A stretch of 64,000 nt of DNA from Pseudomonas viridiflava (lineage in GTDB: Bacteria; Pseudomonadota; Gammaproteobacteria; Pseudomonadales; Pseudomonadaceae), in contig NZ_UWFN01000310.1 in NCBI RefSeq assembly GCF_900602065.1, positions 341,316-405,315 on the forward strand, given 5' to 3'. Below are positions 32,390 to 41,059 of the stretch, one piece after another; position 1 is the stretch's first letter; each line of letters opens with the position of its first letter. The notes under the pieces were generated by a model that was not told where the DNA came from, did not search any database, and saw only the letters and a program-made list of their open reading frames with translations. Made by a program: the position numbers and the translations under genes.

Positions 32390-34708
32390 ATGGCTACTTC
32401 TTCAGGCGTTCGTCAATTCCCTCGCTTGCGCACCCCCGTGTTGTGCCTGGCCACAGCTGTCGCCCTCGGCGGCTGTGCTACCGCGCCCAACAATTACGAT
32501 CAAGACAGCGACATGTTGCGCGAAGCCCTGCAAGGCACCGGCTCGCAACGACCGCCGGTTGATCCGCGCAGTGAGCAGGCTCCGCAGGAAGCGTCACAGC
32601 CTCAACCCGCCACAGCGCCCACGCGGCAGTTGATTCGTGGCAACCAGCAGTTCGTCCGCAGACCTGCTCCGGCCCCTGCAGCCCGCGATTCTGAAACCGG
32701 CGACATCGTGTTCAACTTCACCAATCAGCCCATCGAAGCCGTGGTCAACAGCATCATGGGTGATCTGCTGCAAGAGAATTACAGCATTGCGCAAGGCGTC
32801 AAGGGCGACGTCAGTTTCTCCACCTCAAAACCGGTGAACAAGAAGCAGGCACTGTCGATTCTCGAGACGCTGCTGTCCTGGACCGATAACGCCATGATCA
32901 AGCAGGGCAATCGCTATGTGATCCTGCCTGCCAACCAGGCCGTGGCTGGCAAGCTGGTGCCGGAAATGGCCGTGTCCCAGCCTGCGGCGGGCATGTCGGC
33001 GCGCCTGTTCCCGCTGCGCTATATCTCGGCTACCGAGATGCAGAAACTGCTCAAGCCGTTTGCCAGGGAAAATGCTTTCCTGTTGGTTGATCCGGCGCGC
33101 AACGTGTTGAGCATGGCCGGTACGCCGGACGAACTGTCCAACTATCAAGACACCATCGACACCTTTGACGTCGATTGGCTCAAGGGCATGTCGGTGGGTG
33201 TGTTTGGCTTGCAGCGCGCCTCGGTGGGCGAACTGATGCCCGAGTTGCAGAAGATGTTCGGCCCCGATAGCGGCATGCCGTTGGCCGGTATGGTGCGCTT
33301 CCTGCCGATCGAACGGACCAACTCGGTGGTGGCGATTTCTTCGCAGCCTGAATACCTGCGCGAAGTCGGCGACTGGATTCGCACCATCGACGAAGGCGGT
33401 GGCAACGAGCCGCAAATGTACGTCTACGACGTGCGCAACATGAAGGCCACCGATCTCGCCAAATACCTGCGCCAGATCTACGGCAACGGCGCGATCAAGG
33501 ATGATTCGGCAGCCAAAGTCGCGCCGGGTCTGCGCACCCGTTCACTGTCGTCGTTGAGCTCGGGTGGTACTTCCAACGGCATGAACAACAGCACCGGTGG
33601 TTTCGGTGGTGGCATGGGCGGTGCGAGCGGTGGCATGGGTATGGGTAACAACCAGAGCCAGGGCATGGGCAGCGGCGACGAAGAGCAGGACAGCGAAGGC
33701 GGCGAAGAAAGCCTGGACAGCGAAACCGACAGCGGCATGGAGCAGGGCGGTGGCACAGGCAATGCACCCAAGGGCATCGACGCCAGCACCCGCATCACTG
33801 CGCAGAAGAGCAGCAACCAATTACTGGTCCGCACCCGCCCGGCACAGTGGAAGGAAATCGAATCGGCCATCAAGCGCCTCGATAATGCGCCGCTGCAAGT
33901 GCAGATTGAAACGCGGATTCTTGAAGTCAATCTGACCGGTGAACTCGACCTCGGCGTGCAGTGGTATCTTGGGCGTCTGGCGGGCAATACGGGCACCACC
34001 AACATCTCCAATGTCGCTGGTAGCCAGGGCGCATTGGGTGGCGGAGGCCTGGGGGTTCAGAATTCTTCGCTGTTTTATTCGTTTGTCAGCAGCAACTTGC
34101 AGGTCGCCCTGCGCGCGCTGGAAACCAATGGCCGCACCCAAGTGCTGTCGGCACCGTCTCTGGTGGTGATGAACAACCAGCAGGCGCAAATTCAGGTCGG
34201 CGATAACATTCCGATCAGCCAGACCACGGTCAACACCACCAACTCCGATACCACCCTGAGCAGCGTCGAATACGTGCAGACCGGTGTGATTCTGGATGTT
34301 GTGCCACGGATCAATCCGGGCGGTCTGGTGTACATGGACATCCAGCAGCAAGTCAGTAATGCGGACACATCGTCCATCACCGAGACGCAGACCAACCCGA
34401 GTATCTCGACTCGCTCGGTGTCGACTCAGGTTGCCGTACAGAGCGGCCAGACGGTACTGCTCGGCGGCCTGATCAATCAGAGCAACGCCGAGAGCGACAG
34501 CTCGATACCTTATCTGGGCAGAATTCCAGGCCTGCGCTGGTTGTTCGGCACCACCAGCAAATCCAAGGCACGCACCGAGCTGATCGTGCTGATCACGCCA
34601 CGTGTGATCACCAGCAGCAGCCAGTCGCGGCAGGTGACGGATGATTACCGTCAGCAAATGCAGTTGCTGCGTCCTGAGAAGGTCAGTCACACTCGTATGA
34701 CTGAATAA
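32390..34708 (+). CDS. gspD: Type II secretion secretin GspD, predicted lipoprotein
   Basis: A 772-residue outer-membrane secretin. The N-terminus ends in a lipobox (VALGGC, Cys29, with Ala at +2), so the protein is probably acylated and sorted to the outer membrane without a separate pilotin. N-domains span about residues 100-380. A glycine-rich then acidic insert occupies about 384-463, and the secretin barrel runs from about 500 to 745 (QTVLLGGLINQSNAESDSSI, TELIVLITPRVI). HxcQ and XpsD are known lipoprotein secretins. The ATG follows the gspN stop directly. Confidence 0.94.
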   Translation: MATSSGVRQFPRLRTPVLCLATAVALGGCATAPNNYDQDSDMLREALQGTGSQRPPVDPRSEQAPQEASQPQPATAPTRQLIRGNQQFVRRPAPAPAARDSETGDIVFNFTNQPIEAVVNSIMGDLLQENYSIAQGVKGDVSFSTSKPVNKKQALSILETLLSWTDNAMIKQGNRYVILPANQAVAGKLVPEMAVSQPAAGMSARLFPLRYISATEMQKLLKPFARENAFLLVDPARNVLSMAGTPDELSNYQDTIDTFDVDWLKGMSVGVFGLQRASVGELMPELQKMFGPDSGMPLAGMVRFLPIERTNSVVAISSQPEYLREVGDWIRTIDEGGGNEPQMYVYDVRNMKATDLAKYLRQIYGNGAIKDDSAAKVAPGLRTRSLSSLSSGGTSNGMNNSTGGFGGGMGGASGGMGMGNNQSQGMGSGDEEQDSEGGEESLDSETDSGMEQGGGTGNAPKGIDASTRITAQKSSNQLLVRTRPAQWKEIESAIKRLDNAPLQVQIETRILEVNLTGELDLGVQWYLGRLAGNTGTTNISNVAGSQGALGGGGLGVQNSSLFYSFVSSNLQVALRALETNGRTQVLSAPSLVVMNNQQAQIQVGDNIPISQTTVNTTNSDTTLSSVEYVQTGVILDVVPRINPGGLVYMDIQQQVSNADTSSITETQTNPSISTRSVSTQVAVQSGQTVLLGGLINQSNAESDSSIPYLGRIPGLRWLFGTTSKSKARTELIVLITPRVITSSSQSRQVTDDYRQQMQLLRPEKVSHTRMTE

Positions 34709-34769
34709 CCTGTATGCCCACTCAGCGCTGACCTGAATGCAGGCGGCGCTTACCCCGAGGTCACGATTC

Positions 34770-35495
34770 ATGCTGAAAGTGTTTGCCTTCATGTTGTTCG
34801 CTATGTGCGGGCTGGCCCAGGCCGAAGAACCGTTGCTCAGCGATTTGCCGCTCAAGTACGTTGCGCAGGCCAGTACTGAGACAAAGGACAAGCCGCTGAT
34901 CATCTTCCTGCATGGCTACGGCGGTGATGAAACCAACCTGATCAGTTTCACCGCTGCGCTACCCCGCGATTACAACTACCTGTCGGTACGCGCGCCGCTG
35001 AAGGCTTATCAAGAGGGCTACCAGTGGTTCAATCAGCGTCCCGAATCGGCTTACTACGATGGCAAGACCGAGGACCTGAAAAGCAGCGGGCAAGTGCTCG
35101 AGCAATTCATCGAGCAGGCCACCCGCAAATACCAGACTCAACCTTCGAAGGTCTTTCTGGTGGGCTTCAGCCAGGGCGCAATGATGAGTTACGAGGTGGT
35201 TCTGCGTCATCCTGGGCTGGTCGGTGGTTTTGCTGCCTTGAGCGGGCATATGCTGCCGGTGCTCAAGGCTGAACTGAAACCTGACCCGGCGCGGCAGAAA
35301 CTGGCGGTGTTTATCGGTCACGGCGCCGTTGACACACTGATCCCGGTGCAAGGCGCAAGTGATGCCGAGGCCTACCTGAAAACCCAGGGCATCAAGCCGC
35401 AGTTTCATTCTTACGCCGGATTACCTCATGGCGTGAACGAGGCCGAGGTCAGGGATCTGGCGGCCTGGTTGGAGAAAGCTGTTAACGCTCGTTAA
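34770..35495 (+). CDS. Exported carboxylesterase/phospholipase-like alpha/beta hydrolase
   Basis: A 241-residue hydrolase of the carboxylesterase/dienelactone-type fold. A Sec signal peptide (MLKVFAFMLFAMCGLAQAEE) starts at the ATG at 34770, preceded by GAGGT; an ATG at 34737 would put the signal sequence internally. Motifs: IIFLHGYGGDETN, nucleophile VGFSQGAMM, acid HGAVDTLIPV and histidine AGLPHGVNEAE. It lies 60 bases after gspD on the same strand, so it may be secreted cargo; periplasmic action is equally possible. Confidence 0.85.
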   Translation: MLKVFAFMLFAMCGLAQAEEPLLSDLPLKYVAQASTETKDKPLIIFLHGYGGDETNLISFTAALPRDYNYLSVRAPLKAYQEGYQWFNQRPESAYYDGKTEDLKSSGQVLEQFIEQATRKYQTQPSKVFLVGFSQGAMMSYEVVLRHPGLVGGFAALSGHMLPVLKAELKPDPARQKLAVFIGHGAVDTLIPVQGASDAEAYLKTQGIKPQFHSYAGLPHGVNEAEVRDLAAWLEKAVNAR

Positions 35496-35544
35496 CGGGG
35501 TGATTGCACAGCGCTACCGGTTAGCGCTGAGTCGGGCAGGAGGC

Positions 35545-35603
35545 AACTTGTTGGCGAGAGGGCTTGATGTGGTAATTCAGGTCTGCCGCCTCGCGAACAA
35601 GTT
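35545..35603. repeat. REP-like inverted repeat between convergent genes
   Basis: An imperfect inverted repeat pairs the arm starting AACTTGTTGGCGAGAGG (35545) with CCTCGCGAACAAGTT (35589-35603). It lies between the esterase gene and the end of the sigma-54 activator gene. This matches the size and placing of REP elements; it differs in sequence from the GGGAGCG families elsewhere in the window. Confidence 0.6.
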
Positions 35604-35630
35604 CGCTCTTGCCGATCTGGGTTCGCATCG

Positions 35631-37532
35631 CTAAATAATGATATCCAGGCGCTTCAAGCGCGAAGCCAGCGTCGTTGGCTTCAGCCCCAGTAACTCCGCC
35701 GCGCCGCCTTTACCAAACAGCTTGCCATTACTTGCCTTGAGCGCTGCCTGCATGTTGCTGCGTTCCAGTTCTCGTACCTGTGCGTCAGTCATGATGCTGC
35801 TGGCGGTGGCAAGCAGCGCGGGCAGGGCTTCGGCTTTATGGGGCTCGTCCGGCAGGTCCATGTTCAGGTCCGCACCGTGGGAAGTAATGAGCGCTCGTTC
35901 GATGACGTTCTGTAGCTCGCGAATATTGCCCGGCCACGAATAGCGCTGCAGGCGCTCTATGTCAGTGTTGCGCAGTCGGCGGCCTGGCATGTTCAGACGC
36001 TTGGCGGTCTGCTTGAGGAAGTGTGCGGCCAGTGGTGCGATGTCCATCGTACGGTCGCGTAACGCCGGAGACTGGATAGGAAAAACATTGAGGCGGAAGT
36101 ACAAATCCTCACGAAAATGTTTGGCGGTCACCTCCTGACGCAAGTCCCGGTTAGTCGCAGCGATAATCCGCACGTCGACCTTGCGCGTGCGCTCTTCACC
36201 GACCCGCTCGAACTGACCCTCCTGTAACACCCGCAGCAGTTTGCTTTGCAACTCCAGTGGAATCTCGCCGATCTCGTCAAGGAACAGCGTGCCGCCATCC
36301 GCCAGTTCAAAGCGGCCGACGCGGTCACGAATCGCTCCGGTAAACGCGCCGCGGATATGGCCAAAAAATTCGCTTTCAAACAGCTCGGTGGGGATCGCTG
36401 CGCAGTTGACGCGAATCAGCGGGTTGGCGCTGCGTCGACTGGCTTGGTGGATCGCCCTTGCAATCAGCTCTTTGCCGGTGCCGGACTCACCATTGATCAA
36501 CACGCTGGCGTCGGTGGGCGCAACCACGTCGATCTGCTTGATGATTTTCAGGATCGGCTCGCTCTGACCGACGATTTCCCGGAAGTTATGCTCGATGTGG
36601 ATTTCTTCCTGCAGATAGGCGTTCTGCTCTTCGAGACGCTGCTTGAGCACCTTGAGTTCTTCCAGTGCATTGTGCAGCTGGTTTTCCGTGGTGCGCCGCT
36701 CGGTGATGTCGCGGAACACCACCACCGCACCGGCAATTCGACCATCGGCGATCACCGGCGTGCTGGTGAACTCCACCGGGAACGAGCTGCCATCTCTGCG
36801 CCAGAACACTTCCTGCCGACCTTCATGGACCACGCCATCGCGTACCGCTTTGTAGATCGGGCAGTCTTCCACCGGGTAATGGCTGCCGTCGGCGTGGGTG
36901 TGATGGTGAATGCGGTGGATGTTCTTGCCGATCATGTCTGCCGGTTCCCAGCCCAGCATCCGTGCGCCCGCCGGGTTGACGAAGGTGGCCAGGCCATCGG
37001 TGTTGATACTGTAAATGCCGTCTCCAACGGCACTGAGCAGCAATTGGTTATCGCGCTCGGTTTCCTGGAACAGGTTGAGAATATTGCGCCATTCCAGCAG
37101 GCCGCCGCGCATGGTGCGCTCGGTGTGGGCCTGATCACGCTGGTACTTCTCATGGCTGGCTTCGCGCATGACCAGAATCAGCTGCGGATTGCCCTTGACC
37201 TGCAGGATGGTGGCCGACAATTCCAGCTCGATACGCTCGCCGGTCTTGCAATTGCAGCTCAGGTCTTCAGTCCAGCCACGGCCTTTATTCATGACGGCTT
37301 GGGTAAAGACGATCAGGTCGGCCAGTTGATGGCCGAACAACTTGCTGACCGGCAACTCCAGCAACTCCTGACGTGGATAACCGAGCAGCTTGCAGGTGGC
37401 CACGTTCAGGTCGCCGAAGCGATCTGCGACAGGGTCCAGCAGGGCGATGGCCTCGGCGCAGTGTTCGAACACCATGTGCCGCGAGGAATAGGCCAGGTCG
37501 GCCCAGCCGGTCAGAGAGTCTGGCTCGCTCAT
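35631..37532 (-). CDS. nitA: Sigma-54-dependent PAS-domain activator of the nitrilase cluster
   Basis: A 633-residue enhancer-binding protein. There are two PAS domains (about residues 15-125 and 160-275; IHHHTHADGSHYPVEDCPIY is a PAS segment seen in NtrC-family sensors), then a coiled coil. The AAA+ domain has Walker A GESGTGKE, the sigma-54 contact loop GAFTGA and Walker B GGTLFLDEIGEIP. A Fis-type helix-turn-helix ends the protein (GGAAELLGLKPTTLASRLKR). It is divergent from the Nit1C genes, which have a -24/-12 promoter. The symbol follows my recollection of the Nit1C literature in pseudomonads. Confidence 0.88.
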   Translation of the reverse strand: MSEPDSLTGWADLAYSSRHMVFEHCAEAIALLDPVADRFGDLNVATCKLLGYPRQELLELPVSKLFGHQLADLIVFTQAVMNKGRGWTEDLSCNCKTGERIELELSATILQVKGNPQLILVMREASHEKYQRDQAHTERTMRGGLLEWRNILNLFQETERDNQLLLSAVGDGIYSINTDGLATFVNPAGARMLGWEPADMIGKNIHRIHHHTHADGSHYPVEDCPIYKAVRDGVVHEGRQEVFWRRDGSSFPVEFTSTPVIADGRIAGAVVVFRDITERRTTENQLHNALEELKVLKQRLEEQNAYLQEEIHIEHNFREIVGQSEPILKIIKQIDVVAPTDASVLINGESGTGKELIARAIHQASRRSANPLIRVNCAAIPTELFESEFFGHIRGAFTGAIRDRVGRFELADGGTLFLDEIGEIPLELQSKLLRVLQEGQFERVGEERTRKVDVRIIAATNRDLRQEVTAKHFREDLYFRLNVFPIQSPALRDRTMDIAPLAAHFLKQTAKRLNMPGRRLRNTDIERLQRYSWPGNIRELQNVIERALITSHGADLNMDLPDEPHKAEALPALLATASSIMTDAQVRELERSNMQAALKASNGKLFGKGGAAELLGLKPTTLASRLKRLDIII

Positions 37533-37555
37533 TACGAAATCTCGTGATTCAGCGC

Positions 37556-37569
37556 TACGAAGATTCGTA
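37556..37569. promoter_or_regulatory. Palindrome TACGAA-GA-TTCGTA, candidate activator site
   Basis: A perfect 6-bp inverted repeat with a 2-base centre lies 24 bases upstream of the activator's start and about 120-130 bases upstream of the -24/-12 promoter. That is the normal distance for an enhancer site of a sigma-54 activator. A second, shorter repeat (ACGA...TCGT, 37534-37545) adjoins it. Binding by NitA is inferred. Confidence 0.5.
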
Positions 37570-37687
37570 TTTCTACGGGAATGCGTGATCCAGCGATAGG
37601 CTCAGATAACCCGGTAAAAACCGGATCAGATTTGAATCTTCAGCCTAATCATGGGTTTAGCTGTTCTGCAAACATGTTTTTTATTGT

Positions 37688-37702
37688 TGGCACGGCGTTC
37701 GC
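37688..37702 (+). promoter_or_regulatory. Sigma-54 (-24/-12) promoter of the Nit1C operon
   Basis: TGGCACG-GCGT-TCGC matches the consensus TGGCACR-N4-TTGC with a single mismatch and correct GG-to-GC spacing. Transcription would start near 37714, about 58 bases before the first gene. With the divergent sigma-54 activator this is strong support for RpoN-dependent expression. Confidence 0.82.
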
Positions 37703-37771
37703 TCTTGTCCTGTTGTCACCCCGGCGGTCCCAAGCCGCTGATAAAAACATGACTTACTGGAGAACGACGAT

Positions 37772-38254
37772 ATGCCAAGCGTGGACATTGCTCACTATCA
37801 AGACGGCGACTTCCTGGTCAATTACGAAGAAAAAGTCTTCGAGGACGTCAAAGCCGAACCCGGCGAAAAGGCCCTGCTCACGTTTCACACCATCGCTTTC
37901 GAAGGCTCCATTGGCCTGGTCAACATGCTTCAGGCCAAGCGCCTGCTGCGTAAAGGCTTCGAAACCAAAATCTTGTTGTACGGGCCGGGCGTACAGCTGG
38001 GTGTGCAGCGTGGTTTTCCGACGCTGGGTGCAGAAGCCTTCCCCGGCCATCTGGCGGTGAACAACCAGATCAAGGCGTTCATGTCTGAAGGTGGCGAAGT
38101 CTACGCCTGCCGCTTCGCTTTGCAGGCCCTCTACGGCCAGACCGAAAAAGCCCTGATCGAAGGCATTCGTCCCATCAACCCGCTGGACGTCATGGACCTG
38201 CGCCTGCTGATGCGCCGTGAGGGCGCGATGATCATCGATACCTGGACGGCTTGA
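37772..38254 (+). CDS. nitB: MSMEG_0572/Sll0783 family protein of the Nit1C cluster
   Basis: A 160-residue protein of the nitrogen-starvation-response family found as first member of Nit1C clusters. The sequence (FEGSIGLVNMLQAKRLLRKG; LLYGPGVQLGVQRGFP; GEVYACRFALQALYG) suggests a small alpha/beta fold of the DsrE type. Biochemical role unknown. GGAG precedes the ATG. A 182-base gap containing a REP element separates it from nitC. Symbol by analogy with nitBCDEFGH. Confidence 0.85.
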   Translation: MPSVDIAHYQDGDFLVNYEEKVFEDVKAEPGEKALLTFHTIAFEGSIGLVNMLQAKRLLRKGFETKILLYGPGVQLGVQRGFPTLGAEAFPGHLAVNNQIKAFMSEGGEVYACRFALQALYGQTEKALIEGIRPINPLDVMDLRLLMRREGAMIIDTWTA

Positions 38255-38277
38255 TATCGAAAGATAGATACAAACCC

Positions 38278-38363
38278 TGTGGGAGCGGTGCTTGCCCGCG
38301 ATGGATTCAACCTGATTTACAGGCATGCGCCGAGTCATCGTTTATCGCGGGCAAGCACCCACA
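38278..38363. repeat. REP element inside the Nit1C operon
   Basis: The arms GGTGCTTGCCCGCGAT (38287-38302) and ATCGCGGGCAAGCACC (38344-38359) are perfect 16-bp inverted repeats. Flanking TGTGGGAGC on the left completes a familiar pseudomonad REP sequence. It sits between nitB and nitC and could modulate the relative expression of the two through mRNA stability or partial termination. Confidence 0.85.
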
Positions 38364-38436
38364 TTTGGATCTCATTTCAAATCAGATTGTTTGTGTGTCG
38401 TTGATGAAAGCCGCCACAACTTTTCAGGACATAACC

Positions 38437-39405
38437 ATGACCACCATCCGCGCCGCCGCCGTTCAGTTCAGCCCGGTGTTGTACTCCCGGGAAGCCACTG
38501 TCGCCAAGCTCTGCAATACCTTGCTGGCGCTGGGGCGAGAAGGTGTGCAGTTCGCGGTTTTCCCGGAAACCGTAGTGCCGTACTACCCCTATTTTTCCTT
38601 CGTCCAGCCGCCATTCGCCATGGGCAAGGAACACCTGAAACTCCTCGAGCAATCCGTCACGGTGCCCTCCGACGTGACCCGGCAGATCGGTGAGGCCTGT
38701 CGTGAAGCCGGGGTCGTCGCTTCTATCGGTGTCAACGAGCGTGATGGCGGCACGATCTACAACGCACAGTTGCTGTTCGATGCTGACGGCACGCTGATTC
38801 AGCATCGCCGCAAGATCACCCCGACGTATCACGAGCGAATAGTCTGGGGGCAGGGCGATGGCTCTGGCTTGCGTGCGGTGGACAGTGCCGTCGGGCGCAT
38901 TGGCTCGCTGGCTTGTTGGGAGCATTACAACCCGTTGGCCCGCTATGCGTTGATGGCCGACGGCGAGCAAATTCATGTGGCGATGTTCCCCGGTTCGTTG
39001 GTGGGGGACATTTTTGCCGAGCAGATCGAAGTGACCATCCGCCATCACGCCCTTGAGTCAGGTTGCTTTGTGGTCAATGCCACGGCCTGGCTGGACGCTG
39101 ATCAGCAAGGACAGATCATGCAAGACACTGGCTGCGGTCTGGCGCCGATTTCTGGCGGGTGCTTTACGGCCATTGTCTCGCCAGAAGGCAGGTTGCTCGG
39201 CGAACCGCTGCGTACGGGGGAGGGCTGGGTGATCGCCGATCTGGATTTGGCGCTGATCGACAAGCGCAAACGAATGATGGATTCAGTGGGGCATTACAGC
39301 CGCCCGGAACTGCTCAGCCTGCTGATCGACCGTACACCCACGGCTCATGTGCATGAGCGCGCTTCACAGTTGAAAGCCGAGGAGCTTGCCCATGCAGACC
39401 AATGA
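38437..39405 (+). CDS. nitC: Nitrilase of the Nit1C cluster
   Basis: A 322-residue nitrilase (carbon-nitrogen hydrolase superfamily) that converts a nitrile to acid and ammonia. The catalytic triad is E44 (VFPETVVPYYPY), K126 (HRRKITPTYHER) and C160 (GSLACWEHYNPL). The ATG at 38437 has AGGA 7 bases away; a longer frame starting at 38251 only reads through the REP element. In P. fluorescens the matching gene is part of a cluster linked to growth on cyanide as nitrogen source. Overlaps nitD by 14 bases. Confidence 0.92.
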   Translation: MTTIRAAAVQFSPVLYSREATVAKLCNTLLALGREGVQFAVFPETVVPYYPYFSFVQPPFAMGKEHLKLLEQSVTVPSDVTRQIGEACREAGVVASIGVNERDGGTIYNAQLLFDADGTLIQHRRKITPTYHERIVWGQGDGSGLRAVDSAVGRIGSLACWEHYNPLARYALMADGEQIHVAMFPGSLVGDIFAEQIEVTIRHHALESGCFVVNATAWLDADQQGQIMQDTGCGLAPISGGCFTAIVSPEGRLLGEPLRTGEGWVIADLDLALIDKRKRMMDSVGHYSRPELLSLLIDRTPTAHVHERASQLKAEELAHADQ

Positions 39406-40474
39406 ATTGCTGGCAGAGCTGCAGTGCCACGGGGTGCGCTGGCCCGCCGCGCAGAACGGCTTGTCGCGGCAAGGCGGGGCAGGGCCATCGGACCACAAGG
39501 CGCTGAGTTTCGGCAGCCGGACCATGATGGTACCGATCCTCAATCAGGCCTCTCAGGATTCGCCCTATCAAGCGCAACCCAGCGAAGACGGCAGTCAGGC
39601 ACTGATTTTTCGTCAGGGTTTGCAGGTCGGTCAGGTACAGATGCCAGGCGTGCCGAAGTTTTACGGATTGAGCACCGATGACGGCATTCCGTACTGGAAA
39701 ATCGCCACGTTGCACAGCAGCGATGTGCTCGCAACGACCGTCCTGCAGCATTGCATCCGCTTCAATGATCGGGGTACTTCGTGCCAGTTCTGCGCCATCG
39801 GCCAGTCTCTCGCTGCCGGCAAGACCATTGCTCGCAAACGTCCGCAGCAACTGGCTGAAGTGGCAAAAGCGGCGGTCGAGCTGGATGGCGTCAAGCACAT
39901 GGTGATGACCACCGGCACACCACAGACGCCTGATCGTGGCGCCGCCATTCTGTGTGAGTCCGCCGCTGCGGTGACCGCCGCCGTTGACCTGCCGATTCAG
40001 GCGCAATGCGAGCCGCCCGATAACGACGCCTGGTTCACGCGTCTGCGTGACAGCGGGGTGGTGTCGCTGGGCATGCACCTGGAAGCGGTCACCGACGAGG
40101 TTCGTCAACGGATCATGCCGGGCAAGGCTGAAGTGCCACTGACACGCTATTTCGAAGCGTTCAGCGCGGCCGTTGAAGTCTTTGGTCGTGGCCAGGTCAG
40201 TACTTACATCCTTGCCGGCCTAGGCGACAGCGAAGCGGCGATCACCGCGATGAGTGAGCGTCTGTGCGAGCTGGGTGTGTATCCGTTCGTAGTCCCTTTT
40301 GTCCCCATCGACGGCACGCCACTGGCCCGTCATCCCAAACCCGACAGTGCCATGATGGCTCGCCTGTATCCGCAAATCGGCGCAAGCCTGCGTCGCCACG
40401 GTTTGCATTCCGAGCAGATCAACGCCGGTTGCGCCAAGTGCGGCGCGTGTTCGGCCCTGAAGAATTACGAATAA
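39392..40474 (+). CDS. nitD: Radical SAM protein, MSMEG_0568 family
   Basis: A 360-residue radical SAM protein. The iron-sulfur motif is CIRFNDRGTSCQFC, a CX9CX2C spacing that departs from the usual CX3CX2C. Later, VVSLGMHLEAVTDEVRQRIM and VPIDGTPL are typical of biotin-synthase-like barrels. The C-terminus has a second cysteine cluster (CAKCGAC) that may hold an extra cluster. Reaction unknown. Start ATG follows GAGGAG within the end of nitC. Confidence 0.88.
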   Translation: MQTNELLAELQCHGVRWPAAQNGLSRQGGAGPSDHKALSFGSRTMMVPILNQASQDSPYQAQPSEDGSQALIFRQGLQVGQVQMPGVPKFYGLSTDDGIPYWKIATLHSSDVLATTVLQHCIRFNDRGTSCQFCAIGQSLAAGKTIARKRPQQLAEVAKAAVELDGVKHMVMTTGTPQTPDRGAAILCESAAAVTAAVDLPIQAQCEPPDNDAWFTRLRDSGVVSLGMHLEAVTDEVRQRIMPGKAEVPLTRYFEAFSAAVEVFGRGQVSTYILAGLGDSEAAITAMSERLCELGVYPFVVPFVPIDGTPLARHPKPDSAMMARLYPQIGASLRRHGLHSEQINAGCAKCGACSALKNYE

Positions 40475-40498
40475 GCGGTTCATCCAGGAGAAGCGCCC

Positions 40499-41059
40499 AT
40501 GTCCAGCCTTGCCTTCGCTTTAGTCGACAGTACGTTCGAGCCTTTCCGTGCGGGTGAACTGTTGGTCAAACCGGCCACCGAACACTGGGAGAAGCAGGCT
40601 TATTACGCGCTGCGTCGCTCTGTGTTTTCCGATGAACAACAATTGCTGGCGCAAGACAAGGATGGCCATGACTTCCAGGCCATTGCCATCGTTGCGCTGG
40701 CAGGCAATTGCGGGATGGCGGACCAGGTGGTGGGCGCGGTGCGTATCTATCAAACCGAACCCGGTGAGTGGTTTGGCGGGCGCCTGTGTGTGGCACCTGC
40801 CTACCGACGCCACAGCATGATTGGCAAGGCGCTGGTCAACGAGGCGGTGTCGCGAGCGAAGGATCTGGGCTGTGAAATTTTTCACGCCACCGTACAGACG
40901 GCGAACGAGCTGTATTTTCAGGCGCTGCACTGGCAAACCCTGAGTCATCTTGAGTTGCTTGGGCAGCCTCATTGCCTGATGCAGGCCGATCTGGCGCGCT
41001 ACCCCTTCATGCCGCGTCAGGTGTCGTTGCGCACGTTGCAGGGAGCCCGCCATGCGTGA
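40499..41059 (+). CDS. nitE: GNAT acyltransferase, MSMEG_0567/Sll0786 family
   Basis: A 186-residue GNAT-fold protein of the family fixed in Nit1C clusters. Acyl-CoA-binding segment: FGGRLCVAPAYRRHSMIGKA, followed by LVNEAVSRAKDLGCEIFHAT. In some bacteria this domain is fused to the downstream AIR synthase-like domain; here the two are separate genes overlapping by 8 bases. Substrate unknown. Confidence 0.87.
   Translation: MSSLAFALVDSTFEPFRAGELLVKPATEHWEKQAYYALRRSVFSDEQQLLAQDKDGHDFQAIAIVALAGNCGMADQVVGAVRIYQTEPGEWFGGRLCVAPAYRRHSMIGKALVNEAVSRAKDLGCEIFHATVQTANELYFQALHWQTLSHLELLGQPHCLMQADLARYPFMPRQVSLRTLQGARHA

Noticed and set aside
36246..37547. 433-codon open frame opposite the sigma-54 activator
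   Set aside because: Antisense shadow of an activator with intact AAA+ and Fis motifs.
38251..38436. N-terminal extension of the nitrilase frame
   Set aside because: It only translates the REP element; family length and the ribosome site support the ATG at 38437.
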